Origin: Agrobacterium rubi TR3 = NBRC 13261 | GTDB taxonomy: Bacteria > Pseudomonadota > Alphaproteobacteria > Rhizobiales > Rhizobiaceae | Assembly (NCBI RefSeq): GCF_000739935.1 | Contig: NZ_BBJU01000014.1 | Location: 1 to 64,000 of the forward strand | DNA: 64,000 bases | Direction of reading: 5' to 3' | Shown here: one piece after another, positions 1-7,968 of the stretch | How positions within the stretch are numbered: position 1 is the stretch's first letter | Layout: each line of letters opens with the position of its first letter | The notes under the pieces: generated by a model | Database searches by the model: none | Seen by the model: only the letters and a program-made list of their open reading frames with translations | What the model was told of the DNA's origin: nothing | Made by a program: the position numbers and the translations under genes

Positions 1-298
1 GCTTATCCGAAGCCTTAGAGATGGGCGAGAGGTATCCACGAGTCGATCTCCCCCCTTGAGGGGGAGATGTCCGGCAGGACAGAGGGGGGTAAGCCCCACC
101 CACCATCCTACCCTATACAAAAAGCCCAGATTTTCCCCATGAACCTCTGAAAATCCATGCATTGCAACGCGTCTTTGACCCTTCGCCATTGCAAAGCCGC
201 ATCGTGAGCATTATTCCGCATGGCACATACGGTCATTGGACCGCTTTTTGATGGCTGGCCCGGATCATGCGGTTGGGAACAGCGACGAAGGATGATGG
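1..298. other. Intergenic region upstream of fabF2XL
   Basis: No complete gene is visible in these 298 bases. A frame open from base 1 closes at the TAG at 16-18 and could be the last codons of an upstream gene (fabZXL would be expected from the known cluster order), but five residues are too few to identify it. The stretch holds the C-rich/G-rich palindrome at 45-92. The first gene starts after a GAAGGA-like ribosome binding site around 285-290. I see no convincing promoter. Confidence 0.4.
45..92. repeat. Rhizobial intergenic palindromic repeat (partial)
   Basis: A C-rich/G-rich inverted repeat: ATCTCCCCC (46-54) pairs with GGGGGAGAT (60-68). It is followed by the GTCCGGCAGGACAGAGGGGGG block, whose G run can also pair with the first C run. 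I recognise this composite as a dispersed intergenic element common in Agrobacterium, Rhizobium and Brucella genomes. It lies between the VLCFA gene fabF2XL and whatever precedes it. Family assignment is from memory, not from a search. Confidence 0.6.
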
Positions 299-1495
299 AT
301 GATGAAGTCTGACAATGATGTGGTGATTACCGGGGTCGGTATCGTGACCTGTCATGGTGTCGGTATCGACGCCCATATTGCGCTGCTGTCGGCAGGCGCT
401 GCACCTGACGCAATCGTCGAAACCGAAAAGTTCGCGCCGTATCCCATTCATCCACTGCCGGAGATCGACTGGTCGAGCCAGATTGGCCGCAAGGATCAGC
501 GTCAGATGGAAAACTGGCAGCGCCTCGGCGTCTTTGCCGCCGGTCTGGCGCTGGATGATGCGGGCCTGAAGACGGATGCAGAGGCCTGCGGCACTATGGA
601 CATGATCGTCGCCGCCGGTGGTGGCGAGCGCGATATCAATGTCGATACGCTGATCGTGGATGAAGGCCTGAAGCGCAACGACCGCGAAGTCATGCTCAAC
701 GAAAAGCTGACGACCGAATTGCGCCCGACGCTGTTTCTGGCCCAGCTCTCCAACCTCATGGCTGGCAATATCTCAATCGTCCACAAGGTCACCGGCTCGT
801 CTCGTACCTTTATGGGTGAGGAAGCGGCTGGTATCTCTGCCGTCGAGACCGCATTTTATCGCATCCGCTCCGGCGAATCGAGCCACGCACTTGTCGGCGG
901 CGCCTTTGCAGCCGAACGTCCCGACATGACCCTGCTGTTCGAAGCCATCGGCGCGCATGCGCAGGGGCAGTGGCAGCCGCTGTGGTCGCGCTCTGAAGGC
1001 GAGGGCGGTGGCATGATCACCGGCTCCGTCGGTGCATTCCTCGTTCTCGAATCACGCAAGCGGGCAGAAGCACGCGGCGCAAAGATTTACGCCCGCATCG
1101 ACGCCATCGAAGGTGATCGCGGCGCGCGTGACGACAATAAGCTGGAAACCCGGCTGGAGCGTCTTCTTGCGCCTGCAAAGGATGACGAAACGACGGTCGT
1201 TTTCTCCGGCGCCAGCGGCTACGACGCCGTGACGGGTCGCGAGAAGGATGTGCTGGCAAAAGTGCTGCCGACATCCGCCATTCGCGGATTCGGCGGTGTC
1301 ACCGGTCATGGACTTGAAGCGCAGTTTCCACTCGGCCTCGCGCTTGCGGCACTTGCACTGCAAAGCGGCGCAAAGGTTCCAGCCTTCGATACTTCCGCCG
1401 AAAAGCCGATGACTTCTGCCGCCACGCAGGCCGTCGTCACCACCGTTGGCCATGTTCGCGGCGAAGGCGTTGCCGTGCTTTCCACAGATGCTTGA
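299..1495 (+). CDS. fabF2XL: Beta-ketoacyl-ACP synthase-like FabF2XL (degenerate active site)
   Basis: Thiolase-fold ketosynthase of 398 residues in the VLCFA cluster that makes the 27-hydroxyoctacosanoate chain of rhizobial lipid A. The order fabF2XL-fabF1XL-adh-lpxXL matches the cluster known from Rhizobium leguminosarum. The usual nucleophile motif (TACAS in the neighbouring FabF1XL) aligns with TGSSR at residues 165-169, so Ser stands where Cys is expected. The first catalytic His (NAHGT in FabF1XL) is also absent (FSGASG near 302-307). The second His survives in GHGLEA at 336-341. It therefore probably cannot condense alone and may partner FabF1XL as a chain length factor does; that is inference. 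ATG at 302 is an equally possible start. The next gene begins 12 bases downstream. Confidence 0.85.
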   Translation: MMKSDNDVVITGVGIVTCHGVGIDAHIALLSAGAAPDAIVETEKFAPYPIHPLPEIDWSSQIGRKDQRQMENWQRLGVFAAGLALDDAGLKTDAEACGTMDMIVAAGGGERDINVDTLIVDEGLKRNDREVMLNEKLTTELRPTLFLAQLSNLMAGNISIVHKVTGSSRTFMGEEAAGISAVETAFYRIRSGESSHALVGGAFAAERPDMTLLFEAIGAHAQGQWQPLWSRSEGEGGGMITGSVGAFLVLESRKRAEARGAKIYARIDAIEGDRGARDDNKLETRLERLLAPAKDDETTVVFSGASGYDAVTGREKDVLAKVLPTSAIRGFGGVTGHGLEAQFPLGLALAALALQSGAKVPAFDTSAEKPMTSAATQAVVTTVGHVRGEGVAVLSTDA

Positions 1496-1507
1496 GGAGT
1501 AGACACC

Positions 1508-2794
1508 ATGGCGTCCAGCAGTTTCAAGGATCACCTCGGTCGTCCCATCGTCGCCGTTACCGGCATGGGCATCATCACGTCGTTGGGCCAAGGGCTCGAT
1601 GATAACTGGGCGGCGTTGACCTCGGGCAAATCGGGCATCCACAAGATCACCCGTTTCCCGACCGACAACCTGTCCACCAAGATTTGCGGCACGGTGGATT
1701 TCATCGAGATTCCCAAGCCCAATTCCGTCGAACGCTCCTTCGCCTTTGCGCGCGAAACCACCATCGAGGCGCTGGCGCAAGCGGGTCTTTCCGGTGATTT
1801 CAACGGTCCGCTGTTTCTGGCCGCACCACCTATTGAGCCGGAGTGGAGCGCCCGTTTCGAACTTGGCGACCGTTCTCCACCCGCTGCAAAGCCGGGCGAC
1901 GCCTATGACCGTTTCATGGCGGCGCTGCGGGAGCGTCCCGATCCTGCGTTTCACGAGGCGGCCCTGTTCGGCGCCATCTCCGAGCGTCTCGCAGACCGTT
2001 TCGGCACACGTGGCTTGCCCGTCACCCTGTCCACGGCCTGTGCGTCGGGTGCCACGGCCATTCAGCTTGGTGTCGAAGCCATCCGCCAGGGGCGCACGGA
2101 CCGTGCGCTGACGGTCGCGACCGATGGTTCGGTCAGTGCCGAAGCCCTTATTCGCTTTTCGCTTCTGTCGGCTCTCTCCACCCAGAACGACCCGCCGGAA
2201 AAGGCCTCCAAGCCCTTCAGCAAGGATCGCGATGGCTTCGTGATTGCCGAAGGTGCCGCAACGCTGGTGCTGGAATCGCTGGAAGCTGCCGTCGCCCGTG
2301 GCGCGAAAATTCTCGGCATCATCAAGGGCGCTGGCGAAAAGGCCGATAGCTTCCACCGCACGCGCTCATCGCCAGACGGTGGCCCGGCCATTGCGACGAT
2401 CCGCGCGGCGCTGGCCGATGCTGGTGTTGCCGAAGGCGATATCAACTACATCAACGCCCACGGCACCTCGACGCCTGAGAACGACAAGATGGAATATGGC
2501 TCCATGCTCGCAGTCTTTGGCGAAGGGCTGAAATCCATTCCTGTCTCTTCGAACAAGTCGATGATCGGCCATACGTTGACGGCAGCGGGTGCGGTGGAAG
2601 CAGTGTTTTCGCTGCAAACCATGCTGACCGGCACCGTGCCGCCGACCATCAACTACACCAACCCCGACCCGACGATTGCGCTCGATGTGGTGCCGAATGT
2701 GAAGCGCGATGCGGAGGTTACCGCCGTGCTATCCAACTCCTTCGGCTTCGGCGGCCAGAACGCAAGCCTTGTCATGACGCGGGAACCGGCTTAA
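1508..2794 (+). CDS. fabF1XL: Beta-ketoacyl-ACP synthase FabF1XL
   Basis: Condensing enzyme (KAS II type, 428 residues) that elongates acyl chains on the dedicated carrier AcpXL in the cytoplasm, for the very long chain fatty acid of lipid A. The full catalytic set is visible: Cys178 in STACASGA, His318 in NAHGTST, Lys350 and His355 in SNKSMIGHT, and the C-terminal NSFGFGGQN loop. A GAGGAG ribosome binding site precedes the ATG. It lies 12 bases after fabF2XL and is almost certainly co-transcribed with it. Its intact active site contrasts with that of FabF2XL, suggesting this subunit supplies the chemistry of the pair. Confidence 0.92.
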   Translation: MASSSFKDHLGRPIVAVTGMGIITSLGQGLDDNWAALTSGKSGIHKITRFPTDNLSTKICGTVDFIEIPKPNSVERSFAFARETTIEALAQAGLSGDFNGPLFLAAPPIEPEWSARFELGDRSPPAAKPGDAYDRFMAALRERPDPAFHEAALFGAISERLADRFGTRGLPVTLSTACASGATAIQLGVEAIRQGRTDRALTVATDGSVSAEALIRFSLLSALSTQNDPPEKASKPFSKDRDGFVIAEGAATLVLESLEAAVARGAKILGIIKGAGEKADSFHRTRSSPDGGPAIATIRAALADAGVAEGDINYINAHGTSTPENDKMEYGSMLAVFGEGLKSIPVSSNKSMIGHTLTAAGAVEAVFSLQTMLTGTVPPTINYTNPDPTIALDVVPNVKRDAEVTAVLSNSFGFGGQNASLVMTREPA

Positions 2795-2847
2795 TCGGTT
2801 TCCCAAATCGAAAACAATAAGAACGCCTCCAGGCGAAGGACTTCATT

Positions 2848-3876
2848 ATGCGCGCCTTGCAACTCGTTGATGATCGTAAACTTGAAAGAGTGGACCTGCC
2901 CGAGCCGGAAGCTCCTGCACCCGGTGAAGTCACGCTCCGGGTCAAGGCCGTAGCTCTGAACCACATCGATGTGTGGGGCTGGCGCGGCATGGCATTTGCC
3001 AAGCGCAAGATGCCGCTCACCATCGGTGCGGAAGCATCCGGCGTGGTCGAGGCCATCGGCCCCGGCGTGTCCAATGTTCTGCCGGGCCAGCTCGTGTCCA
3101 TCTATGGCGCCCGCACCTGCGGTCGCTGCCACCACTGCGTGGCCGGTCGCGATAATCTGTGCGAAAACGTCGCCGGTGTTCACGGCTTCCATCTGGATGG
3201 CTTCGCACAGGAAAAGATCAATATTCCCGCCCGCCAGCTCGTTCTGGCGCCGCCGGGCATCGATGCTGTTGCGGCGGCGCTTGCGCCTGTTACCTTCGGC
3301 ACCGTTGAACACATGCTGTTCGACAACGCCAAGCTCCAGCCGGGCGAAACCATCCTCATTCACGCTGGCGGCTCCGGCATCGGTTCGGCGGCCATCCAGC
3401 TTGCCAAGAAAATGGGCTGCACCGTCATCACGACCGTCGGTTCCGATGACAAGATCGAGCGGGCCAAGGCGCTGGGCGCAGACCACGTCATCAACTACCG
3501 CGTGGACCGCTTCGAAGGCGTCGTGCGCAAGCTGACGAAGAAAAAGGGCGTCGATGTCGTGTTCGAACACGTCGGCAAGGACACCTGGGCAGGCTCCATG
3601 TTCTGCTTGAAGCGTGGCGGTCGTCTCGTCACCTGCGGCTCCACATCGGGCGTTTCCTCTGAAATCAACCTGATGATGCTGTTCCAGCAGCAGTTGAAAC
3701 TGCTCGGCTCCTTCGGTTGCCGCATGGAAAACATGGCCGATGCCATGCAGAAAATGGCGCGGGGCCTTGTGCATCCGGTCATCGATACCGAAGTAACCTT
3801 CGATACGATCGAGATGGCGCTGGAGCGGATGGAAAGCCGTCAAGTCTTCGGCAAAATCGTTCTGCGGATGGATTGA
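2848..3876 (+). CDS. adh2XL: Zinc-type alcohol dehydrogenase / quinone oxidoreductase family protein (Adh2XL)
   Basis: Medium-chain dehydrogenase/reductase of 342 residues. The N-terminal GroES-like half holds a structural-zinc cysteine cluster (CGRCHHCVAGRDNLC, near 91-105). The C-terminal Rossmann half holds the nucleotide loop HAGGSGIGSAAIQLA near 172-186. In the R. leguminosarum VLCFA cluster the gene at this position is called adh2XL. Its exact reaction in making or hydroxylating the C28 chain is not settled, so substrate is not assigned. A GCGAAGGA ribosome binding site precedes the ATG; the gene follows fabF1XL by 53 bases and precedes lpxXL by 11. Confidence 0.85.
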   Translation: MRALQLVDDRKLERVDLPEPEAPAPGEVTLRVKAVALNHIDVWGWRGMAFAKRKMPLTIGAEASGVVEAIGPGVSNVLPGQLVSIYGARTCGRCHHCVAGRDNLCENVAGVHGFHLDGFAQEKINIPARQLVLAPPGIDAVAAALAPVTFGTVEHMLFDNAKLQPGETILIHAGGSGIGSAAIQLAKKMGCTVITTVGSDDKIERAKALGADHVINYRVDRFEGVVRKLTKKKGVDVVFEHVGKDTWAGSMFCLKRGGRLVTCGSTSGVSSEINLMMLFQQQLKLLGSFGCRMENMADAMQKMARGLVHPVIDTEVTFDTIEMALERMESRQVFGKIVLRMD

Positions 3877-3887
3877 CCCTTTTGAAA

Positions 3888-4817
3888 ATGTTTATAACGC
3901 GCATGGTCCTGGCGTTCGAAAACTTTCGCCAGTGGCTGAATGCGACGATTGCCTTTAGCGTTCTGAACCTGCTGAAGCTTTTGCCTGCCGATCCGGCCAT
4001 CAATTTCGCAGACAGGATGGCCCGCAAAATCGGGCCGAAAACGCCACGCCATAAGCTCATGCTGTTCAATCTGGCGCGCGCCTACCCTGAGAAATCGGAG
4101 GAGGAGCGTCTCGAGATTGCCCTGGATAGCTGGGGCAATATGGGCCGCCTTGCTGCCGAATACGTCTTTCTGGACCGCCTGTTCGATTTCGATCCGGCAA
4201 ACAGCAAGCCGGGCAGGGTGGAAGTCATCGGCACGGAGACCTTTCTGGAGCTGCGCGACAATCCGCGTCCCTTCATCGTCTTTACCGCCCATTCTGGCAA
4301 TTTCGAGCTGCTGCCCGTGGCAGGATCGGCCTTCGGCCTCGATGTGACGGTGCTGTTCCGCCCGCCGAACAACCCTTATGTGGCAAAGCGCATCTTCGAT
4401 TTCCGCAAGGAGCGTATGGGCAACCTCGTGCCGTCGCATACCGGTTCGTCCTTCGCACTGGCGCGTCAGCTGGAAAAGGGCGGCGGCATCGGCGTTCTCG
4501 TGGACCAGAAATTCCGCAAAGGCCTGCCTACCAAATTCTTCGGCAATGACGTGCTGACCAACCCGCTTTTGGCAAAACTGGTGCGCCAGTTCGGTTGCGA
4601 TGTGTTTCCGGCCCGCTGCATTCGTCTGCCGGACAATCGCTATCGTCTGGAAATTGAACCGAAGGTCGAGATTCCGTTGAACGAAAAGGGCGCTGTCGAT
4701 GTTCAGAAGACCGCGCAGCTTCTCAACGACAAGGTGGAAAGCTGGGTGCGCGAATATCCTGGTCAATGGTTATGGTATCACGACCGCTGGCACATAAAGC
4801 GCAACATTAAAGACTAG
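3888..4817 (+). CDS. lpxXL: Lipid A very-long-chain acyltransferase LpxXL
   Basis: LpxL/HtrB-family acyltransferase, 309 residues, which transfers the 27-hydroxyoctacosanoyl chain from AcpXL to the lipid A precursor at the inner face of the inner membrane. The family H-x4-E catalytic motif is seen in TAHSGNFELLP, and the N-terminus has a hydrophobic anchor (TIAFSVLNLLKLLP). ATG 3888 is chosen because the protein then begins MFITRMVLAFENF, the layout I know for this family; TTG 3882 and ATG 3903 are alternatives, and an in-frame extension to 3717 only overlaps adh2XL. It is the last gene of the cluster here. Confidence 0.88.
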   Translation: MFITRMVLAFENFRQWLNATIAFSVLNLLKLLPADPAINFADRMARKIGPKTPRHKLMLFNLARAYPEKSEEERLEIALDSWGNMGRLAAEYVFLDRLFDFDPANSKPGRVEVIGTETFLELRDNPRPFIVFTAHSGNFELLPVAGSAFGLDVTVLFRPPNNPYVAKRIFDFRKERMGNLVPSHTGSSFALARQLEKGGGIGVLVDQKFRKGLPTKFFGNDVLTNPLLAKLVRQFGCDVFPARCIRLPDNRYRLEIEPKVEIPLNEKGAVDVQKTAQLLNDKVESWVREYPGQWLWYHDRWHIKRNIKD

Positions 4818-4860
4818 ACTATCCATTGTCAGGCCGAATGCCGATATGATCATCTCAGGA

Positions 4861-4886
4861 TTGTGAATGTATATTGTTCTTCACAA
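4861..4886 (+). other. Stem-loop downstream of lpxXL
   Basis: TTGTGAA (4861-4867) and TTCACAA (4880-4886) form a 7-bp inverted repeat with a 12-base loop in the AT-rich gap after lpxXL. No T tract follows directly, so it is a weak terminator candidate at best. Such a repeat could also be an operator for the PAS gene that starts about 170 bases further on. The rest of the gap holds nothing I can name. Confidence 0.3.
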
Positions 4887-5057
4887 TTTCTGGCATTTGT
4901 TAAAGACCTGACGCGTGTGTTATTTTGCTTTCAGTTTGTATGGGTAGGCTGTTCCTCGTTACGTCATTTTAACATGATATGTTGACGTGGGTCATGCCGC
5001 TGGGCCGGAGAGTATCGAGCGTGCGAATGGCGCACAATCATCCGGGGGGGATTTGGG

Positions 5058-5750
5058 TTGAAAGCGTTGATTGACTTGTTCTGGCAGCGATATTTGGAGT
5101 TGAAGGGAGCCGTTGAGCGCAACGAAGCCCAGAAAGTCCTATTTTTGGATCGTGAACTCGATTCGCTGTTGGAAAACATCACCAGCAAGAAGACAAAAAA
5201 CTCCACGGAAGTGCTCGAGCAATTTCGCTTTGCGATCGATCTCCTCAATGAAGAGGCTGAGGATACGGGTTGCGTTCAACGCAATTCTGAGTTGCTTCGC
5301 CGTTTGGTCGACAGATATATCGGTGCTGGCCTGCCCTATGATGGCGTGGCACCCGATGGGGAGCCCGCAAGCTGGAGCCCTTACGTCATTCTGGATGAAG
5401 ACCGGCTGGATGATCTCAATGAGCGGGTCTTCGTTGTCTCTCCCGGTTATCGAATCAACTACACTAACGCCGTCAATGCCCAATGCTATGAGGTGAAGAC
5501 CGACGAGATGGTTGGTAAGCACATCGCCGAGTTCATCGGTATTCGCCACTTTCAGCAGGCTTTGCGTGAAAAGCTCGATGCGTGCTTCAAAGGTGAGGCT
5601 GCCAAATACACCTATGCCGAAGACATCGATGGCCGCACCGTGGTGCGCTCTTACGAAATGTCCCCGTGCTATTCGCCGTCCTACAAGCTCGTGGGGGCAA
5701 TTATTGTCGTCAAGGAACTAGCGGACCGCAGGACCAGAGCGGTCGCGTAA
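5058..5750 (+). CDS. PAS-domain protein without output domain (tandem paralogue 1)
   Basis: Predicted cytoplasmic protein of 230 residues with no signal peptide or membrane segment. Residues 1-90 look helical (ELKGAVERNEAQKVLFLDREL, then LLNEEAEDTG). Residues about 125-220 form a PAS domain (ERVFVVSPGYRINYTN, VGKHIAEFIG, GAIIVVKEL). There is no kinase, GGDEF or DNA-binding domain. The next gene but for a 508-base gap is a paralogue with the same layout. The start is a TTG at 5058 behind a G-rich run (5044-5050); a later start would cut the helical region shared with the paralogue. Function unknown: the layout suggests a small sensor or an adaptor to another signalling protein. Confidence 0.75.
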   Translation: MKALIDLFWQRYLELKGAVERNEAQKVLFLDRELDSLLENITSKKTKNSTEVLEQFRFAIDLLNEEAEDTGCVQRNSELLRRLVDRYIGAGLPYDGVAPDGEPASWSPYVILDEDRLDDLNERVFVVSPGYRINYTNAVNAQCYEVKTDEMVGKHIAEFIGIRHFQQALREKLDACFKGEAAKYTYAEDIDGRTVVRSYEMSPCYSPSYKLVGAIIVVKELADRRTRAVA

Positions 5751-6258
5751 ATAATCGCTATGTCTTTTGACATGTCAAAATATGTTGAACATCATTTTCA
5801 GCGATGTAGCGGCCTTTTGGTATCAAGAGATTATTACAGCGTATAACCGTAATCTCACATAATTTTGAAACGATCGATGCCATTTGAGTATATTTTGAAT
5901 TGTTTTGTAGTAATTTTATGTTTTGTAAATGAGTTAATTCATCGTCCAGAATGCTACGGTATCGGCGTTCTTCTTATAATAAATTTTAATCAAAGCGATT
6001 CGTTACTAGGTAAAATCTAGTGTGTTGACCAATTGAACGCTGATAGTGTTCATGTTACCCGGCGTCGAAATTTTTGGTTCGGTGCCTGGTTTTCTCTTGC
6101 GGGTATAGTGCGTATCACCGAAGCATGGAGTTGCCGAACATCTGATATCGGCGTCGAAACTCTTGAACGGATGAAGAGGTCTTTGGTTGAACTCAAATTA
6201 TGTGGCCGCAGAAATATGGTCGCTGAGTTGGTTCGGCTTTTAAAACCAGGGGGATAAG
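5751..6258. other. AT-rich intergenic region between the PAS paralogues
   Basis: About 500 bases, visibly much richer in A and T than the genes around it, especially 5751-6030, which has long T and A runs. A short open frame at 6033-6257 starts with TTG, has no recognisable domain and no good ribosome binding site, and is not called. The end of the gap carries a strong GGGGGGAT ribosome binding site for the second PAS gene. The region may hold promoter and operator sequence for that gene, or remnants of lost DNA; no clear -35/-10 pair can be assigned. Confidence 0.5.
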
Positions 6259-6981
6259 ATGGAGGCTCAACTGCAAGAATTTTTCGCTGCTTTCTCGCTG
6301 AAATGCATGCAGTTGAAACATGCCGTCGCCTGTGGTCACGATGATCTTGTCCGTGTGCTGGACAAGGAACTCGAGCCTATCATTGCCGATATTCTCGAGT
6401 TCCGGGCGCAGACGCGAGAAGATGCGCATATGCAATTGCAATTCCTCAATGGCCTCATCCGGGATGAAGCCGAGGACCGTTCGATGGTGACCCGTCGCAG
6501 TGCGGCGATGTCGATGCTGATCGATCGATATTTTCGGCGCATTCCTGAAGAAAGGGACAGCTTTGCGCAGACTGGCCCCGGAGAAAAGCCGTTCGTGTTC
6601 GAAGCCCCGGAGCAACCGCTGTTCAACGAGGCGATTCTCGATTGCCTGCCTGACCGCGTGGCCGTGATCACCCGCGATTATCGCTATCTCTATGCCAATC
6701 AGGCCAATGCGCGGTTCTTAAAGCGAACGCCACTGTCGATGATCGGCTGCCACGTCTCCGAGTTTATCGGCGAAGATAGTTTCAACAAAATGGCAAAGAC
6801 AGCATTCGACCGCTGCTTCAAGGGTGCCACGGTTGACTATATCCACCACGGTCACCGTAGTTTCGACAATTTCTCTACACGTTGCCGCATGACGCCTTTG
6901 CGTGGCGTCAATAACGAGGTGTTCGGCGCCGTCGTCGTTCTTCAGGATATCAAGGCCGAGGCAGCGCTGGAGTGTAACTGA
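6259..6981 (+). CDS. PAS-domain protein without output domain (tandem paralogue 2)
   Basis: Cytoplasmic protein of 240 residues, co-linear with the product of 5058-5750. The shared N-terminal helical part has LKHAVACGHDDLVRVLDKEL and LIRDEAEDRS followed by LIDRYF. The PAS core has DRVAVITRDYRYLYAN, MIGCHVSEFIG, RCFKGATVDY and FGAVVVLQDI. No output domain follows. The ATG is well placed behind a G-rich ribosome binding site. The pair evidently arose by duplication. The ligand and partner are unknown; Cys and His residues near the PAS core (GCHVSEF, IHHGHR) exist but prove nothing about a cofactor. Confidence 0.8.
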   Translation: MEAQLQEFFAAFSLKCMQLKHAVACGHDDLVRVLDKELEPIIADILEFRAQTREDAHMQLQFLNGLIRDEAEDRSMVTRRSAAMSMLIDRYFRRIPEERDSFAQTGPGEKPFVFEAPEQPLFNEAILDCLPDRVAVITRDYRYLYANQANARFLKRTPLSMIGCHVSEFIGEDSFNKMAKTAFDRCFKGATVDYIHHGHRSFDNFSTRCRMTPLRGVNNEVFGAVVVLQDIKAEAALECN

Positions 6982-6993
6982 TACTTCCAGCGG

Positions 6994-7833
6994 CTAGAGG
7001 CCAAACACTCTCGCCCCAATCCACGCGAGTGCACCGGCGTCGATCAAAAGCTTCGTTGCCATCGCTATGCATGAGATCACGAGCAGAGGGCGGATGATCT
7101 TGGCGCCGTTGCTCATGGCAAGGCGCGAGCCGAGCTGCGCGCCGATGAACTGGCCAAGCCCCATAATGATGCCGAGTTTCCACATGATCGCGCCGTTGAC
7201 GGTAAAGATGAGGAAGCTGCCGAAGTTCGAGCCTAAGTTCAAAAGCTTGGTATGGGCTGTGGCTTTCAACATCCCGAAACCGGCAAGCCAGACGAAGGCC
7301 AGCATATAGAACGAACCGGCGCCCGGCCCGAAAATACCATCATAAAAACCGACCAGCGGAACGGCCGTCAGCCCGAACAGAAACGGCGTGATCCGGCGGT
7401 GGCTGTCGATGTCGCTGAGGTTTGGTTTGAAGGCGAAATAGATGGCGATGGCAATCAGCAGAAACGGCATGATGGCCCGCAAGATATCCGGCGGCACATA
7501 GGATGCCGTCAGAGCGCCGAAAATGCCGCCGAGGAAGGCCATGAAGGCCATAGGAAATTGTTTTTTGAGGTCGACATGGCCTTTTCGCGCATAGGCAATC
7601 GTTGCCGAAGCCGAGCCGAATTGGGCTTGCAGCTTGTTCGTTCCCAGCGCCTCGAGTGGTGGAATGCCCATGATGAGCATGGCAGGCAAAACAATCAGGC
7701 CCCCGCCGCCAGCAATCGAATCCACGAAGCCCGCAAAGATGGCAACAAGAAACAGGATGAGAAAAAGCTGGAGGGCGATGTCTTGCAAGGGAGCATTCCG
7801 GAAGGGCTGTGGTGATTGATGGTTCTGTGTCAT
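6994..7833 (-). CDS. TauE/SafE family membrane permease
   Basis: Integral membrane protein of 279 residues with about eight hydrophobic segments. It carries the family's N-terminal glycine-rich signature, FVDSIAGGGGLIVLP, and the repeated form later (PLVGFYDGIFGPGAGSF). The family (formerly DUF81) exports sulfite, sulfoacetate or other sulfur and carbon anions; the substrate cannot be read from sequence. It lies on the minus strand, convergent with the PAS gene (12 bases apart) and divergent from the nucleoside hydrolase, so it is probably monocistronic. Confidence 0.88.
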   Translation of the reverse strand: MTQNHQSPQPFRNAPLQDIALQLFLILFLVAIFAGFVDSIAGGGGLIVLPAMLIMGIPPLEALGTNKLQAQFGSASATIAYARKGHVDLKKQFPMAFMAFLGGIFGALTASYVPPDILRAIMPFLLIAIAIYFAFKPNLSDIDSHRRITPFLFGLTAVPLVGFYDGIFGPGAGSFYMLAFVWLAGFGMLKATAHTKLLNLGSNFGSFLIFTVNGAIMWKLGIIMGLGQFIGAQLGSRLAMSNGAKIIRPLLVISCIAMATKLLIDAGALAWIGARVFGL

Positions 7834-7968
7834 TGAACGCCACCCTTTGCAATGCTTTTCCCGAGCGGTCCCAGGGGCATTGTGTCATTTGTACGGGTGT
7901 TTATGGTGCGCTCGCTGCTTCGCCATTGCTTGGGCGATTCCGCCTGCATAAAAATTCGAGGACATGGC

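Noticed and set aside
1052-2356. A 434-codon open frame on the minus strand
   Set aside because: Antisense to fabF2XL and fabF1XL; His/Arg-rich shadow of GC-rich codons with no family motif.
6033-6257. Possible 74-residue gene just before the second PAS gene
   Set aside because: TTG start, no ribosome binding site, no family, and ends two bases before the PAS start whose own G-rich ribosome binding site lies inside it. More likely leader.
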